Assembly (NCBI RefSeq): GCF_015390235.1 | Contig: NZ_VUOH01000001.1 | Location: forward strand, 1,044,530 to 1,108,529 | Origin: Quadrisphaera sp. INWT6 | Lineage (GTDB): Bacteria; Actinomycetota; Actinomycetes; Actinomycetales; Quadrisphaeraceae | Reading direction: 5' to 3' | Length of the DNA stretch: 64,000 nt | In this document: positions 63,084 through 64,000 of the stretch, piece by piece | How positions within the stretch are numbered: the stretch's first letter is position 1 | Layout of the letters: every line of letters begins with the position of its first letter | Position numbers and translations under genes: made by a program | Notes under the pieces: generated by a model | Told to the model about the DNA's origin: nothing | Seen by the model: the letters and a program-made list of their open reading frames with translations, nothing else | The model's database searches: none

Positions 63084-64000
63084 GCGGGCAGCTCGACGGG
63101 CGGCACGTCCCCGTCGTCGTCGTCGGCGGGGGACAGGCGGGGCTGTCGATGAGCTGGCACCTGGTGCGGGCGGGCGTGGAGCACGTCGTCCTGGAGCGCG
63201 GGACCGCCTGCCACGACTGGGCCGACCGCCGGTGGGACGCGTTCACGCTGGTCACGCCCAACTGGCAGTGCCAGCTGCCCGGGTACGGCTACGACGGCGA
63301 CGACCCGGACGGCTTCATGACCCGCGACCAGGTGGTGGCGTGGCTGCGCCGCTACCCCGCGGCGTTCGGCGCGCCCCTGCACGAGGGGGTGTCGGTGACA
63401 GCGCTGCGCGAGGCCCCCGGCGGGGGCTTCTCCCTGGCGACGACGGCGGGCGCGCTCACCGCCGACCAAGTGGTCGTCGCCACGGGCGGGTACCACCAGC
63501 CGGTGCTGCCCGCGGTCTCCCAGCGCCTGCCCGACGACGTCGTCCAGCTGCACTCGGCCGGCTACCGCTCGCCGGAGGCCCTGCCGCCGGGAGCGGTGCT
63601 CGTGGTCGGGTCGGGGCAGTCCGGCGCGCAGATCGCGGAGGACCTCCACCTCGCCGGCCGAGAGGTGCACCTCGCCCTGGGCAGCGCGCCACGGGTGGCG
63701 CGGCGCTACCGCGGGCGTGACTGCGTGGCGTGGCTGCACGACATGGGCGTCTACGACGTCGGCATCGAGGCGCACGCCGGCGGCCTCTCCAAGCGGGAGT
63801 CGACCAACCACTACGTCACGGGCCGTGGTGGCGGTCGCGACATCGACCTGCGGGCCTTCGCGCGTGACGGCATGCACCTGCACGGCCGGCTGGCGGCGGT
63901 GCACGGACCGTCGCTGCGCTTCGCGCCGACCACCGCCGCATCGCTGGACGCCGCCGACGCGGTCGCGGAGTCCATCAAGGACGACATCGACCGGTGGGTC
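63080..64000 (+). CDS. nitH: MSMEG_0569-family flavin-dependent oxidoreductase (NitH), 3' end outside window
   Basis: 307 codons are visible and the frame is open to the right edge. The FAD motif is VVVVGGGQAGLSMSWHL at residues ~5-21, and the NADPH motif VLVVGSGQSGAQIAEDLHLA at ~174; VVVATGGYHQPVLPAV lies between. HDWADRRWDAFTLVTPNWQC is typical of this subfamily of FMO-like monooxygenases. It may hydroxylate or oxidise an amine or aldoxime-type intermediate; this is inference from the family. GTG at 63080 overlaps the NitG stop. Confidence 0.9.
   Translation, partial: MSGQLDGRHVPVVVVGGGQAGLSMSWHLVRAGVEHVVLERGTACHDWADRRWDAFTLVTPNWQCQLPGYGYDGDDPDGFMTRDQVVAWLRRYPAAFGAPLHEGVSVTALREAPGGGFSLATTAGALTADQVVVATGGYHQPVLPAVSQRLPDDVVQLHSAGYRSPEALPPGAVLVVGSGQSGAQIAEDLHLAGREVHLALGSAPRVARRYRGRDCVAWLHDMGVYDVGIEAHAGGLSKRESTNHYVTGRGGGRDIDLRAFARDGMHLHGRLAAVHGPSLRFAPTTAASLDAADAVAESIKDDIDRWV

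Overview
The window is very GC-rich, uses many GTG starts, has tightly packed genes with ATGA/GTGA-type overlaps, and carries mostly actinobacterial families (paired TrkA/Ceo-type RCK proteins beside a KimA-like permease, an aconitase with the actinobacterial insert, a ClgR-like regulator, DDN-family F420-type oxidoreductase, an IdeR-type iron box). I read it as the chromosome of a free-living actinobacterium, possibly of the Kineosporiaceae type; that last step is a guess from gene content. No rRNA, tRNA, CRISPR array, phage or transposase is visible.

Layout. 1-5900: end of an OB-fold gene, a DUF3159 membrane protein, two TrkA/RCK proteins, a KimA-like potassium importer and a TRAM-domain RNA methyltransferase. 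5935-10883: an iron-siderophore locus, with a siderophore-interacting reductase and a lipoprotein binding protein on the minus strand and two FecCD permeases plus an ATPase on the plus strand, around a shared IdeR/DmdR-like box. 11028-13871: aconitase, followed by a strong terminator. 14267-20829: LacI regulator, sugar-binding protein and two permeases on the minus strand, divergent from a glycogen-debranching-type enzyme across a LacI-type operator. 21223-25757: small conserved protein, dxs, a membrane protein and an unknown protein. 25989-33623: two amino acid permeases, an ABC exporter, a winged-helix protein and a CoA-transferase. 33735-36134: GGDEF protein, PhzF-like protein, DDN-like protein. 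36180-41752: FadB/FadA beta-oxidation pair and a TrkA/TrkH potassium system. 42048-55646: mixed accessory genes (TipA-like regulator, transporters, regulators, Ada-like repair protein, LigD-type polymerase, paired VOC and paired GNAT genes). 55713-57341: CYTH-CHAD protein, then a 42-bp tandem repeat array.

The most striking system is at 57738-64000: a Nit1C-type nitrogen-starvation/nitrilase cluster (amidohydrolase, NitB, radical SAM NitD, fused GNAT-AIR synthase NitE-NitF, nitrilase NitC, NitG, FAD oxidoreductase NitH) whose genes overlap by 1-8 bases and which is preceded by a perfect single GlnR-like box. The chemical product is not evident from sequence.

Seven genes carry single-base frameshifts (second TrkA, RNA methyltransferase, siderophore reductase, iron-binding lipoprotein, GGDEF protein, the FadB N-terminus and the nitrilase), most in G or C runs, and one TipA-like gene has an in-frame stop. 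The number and type of indels suggest residual sequencing error, so these genes should not be taken as dead without checking reads. Intergenic DNA carries a family of short palindromic repeats (core GTGCGTGATCGTCGC) at three loci, plus several other hairpins.
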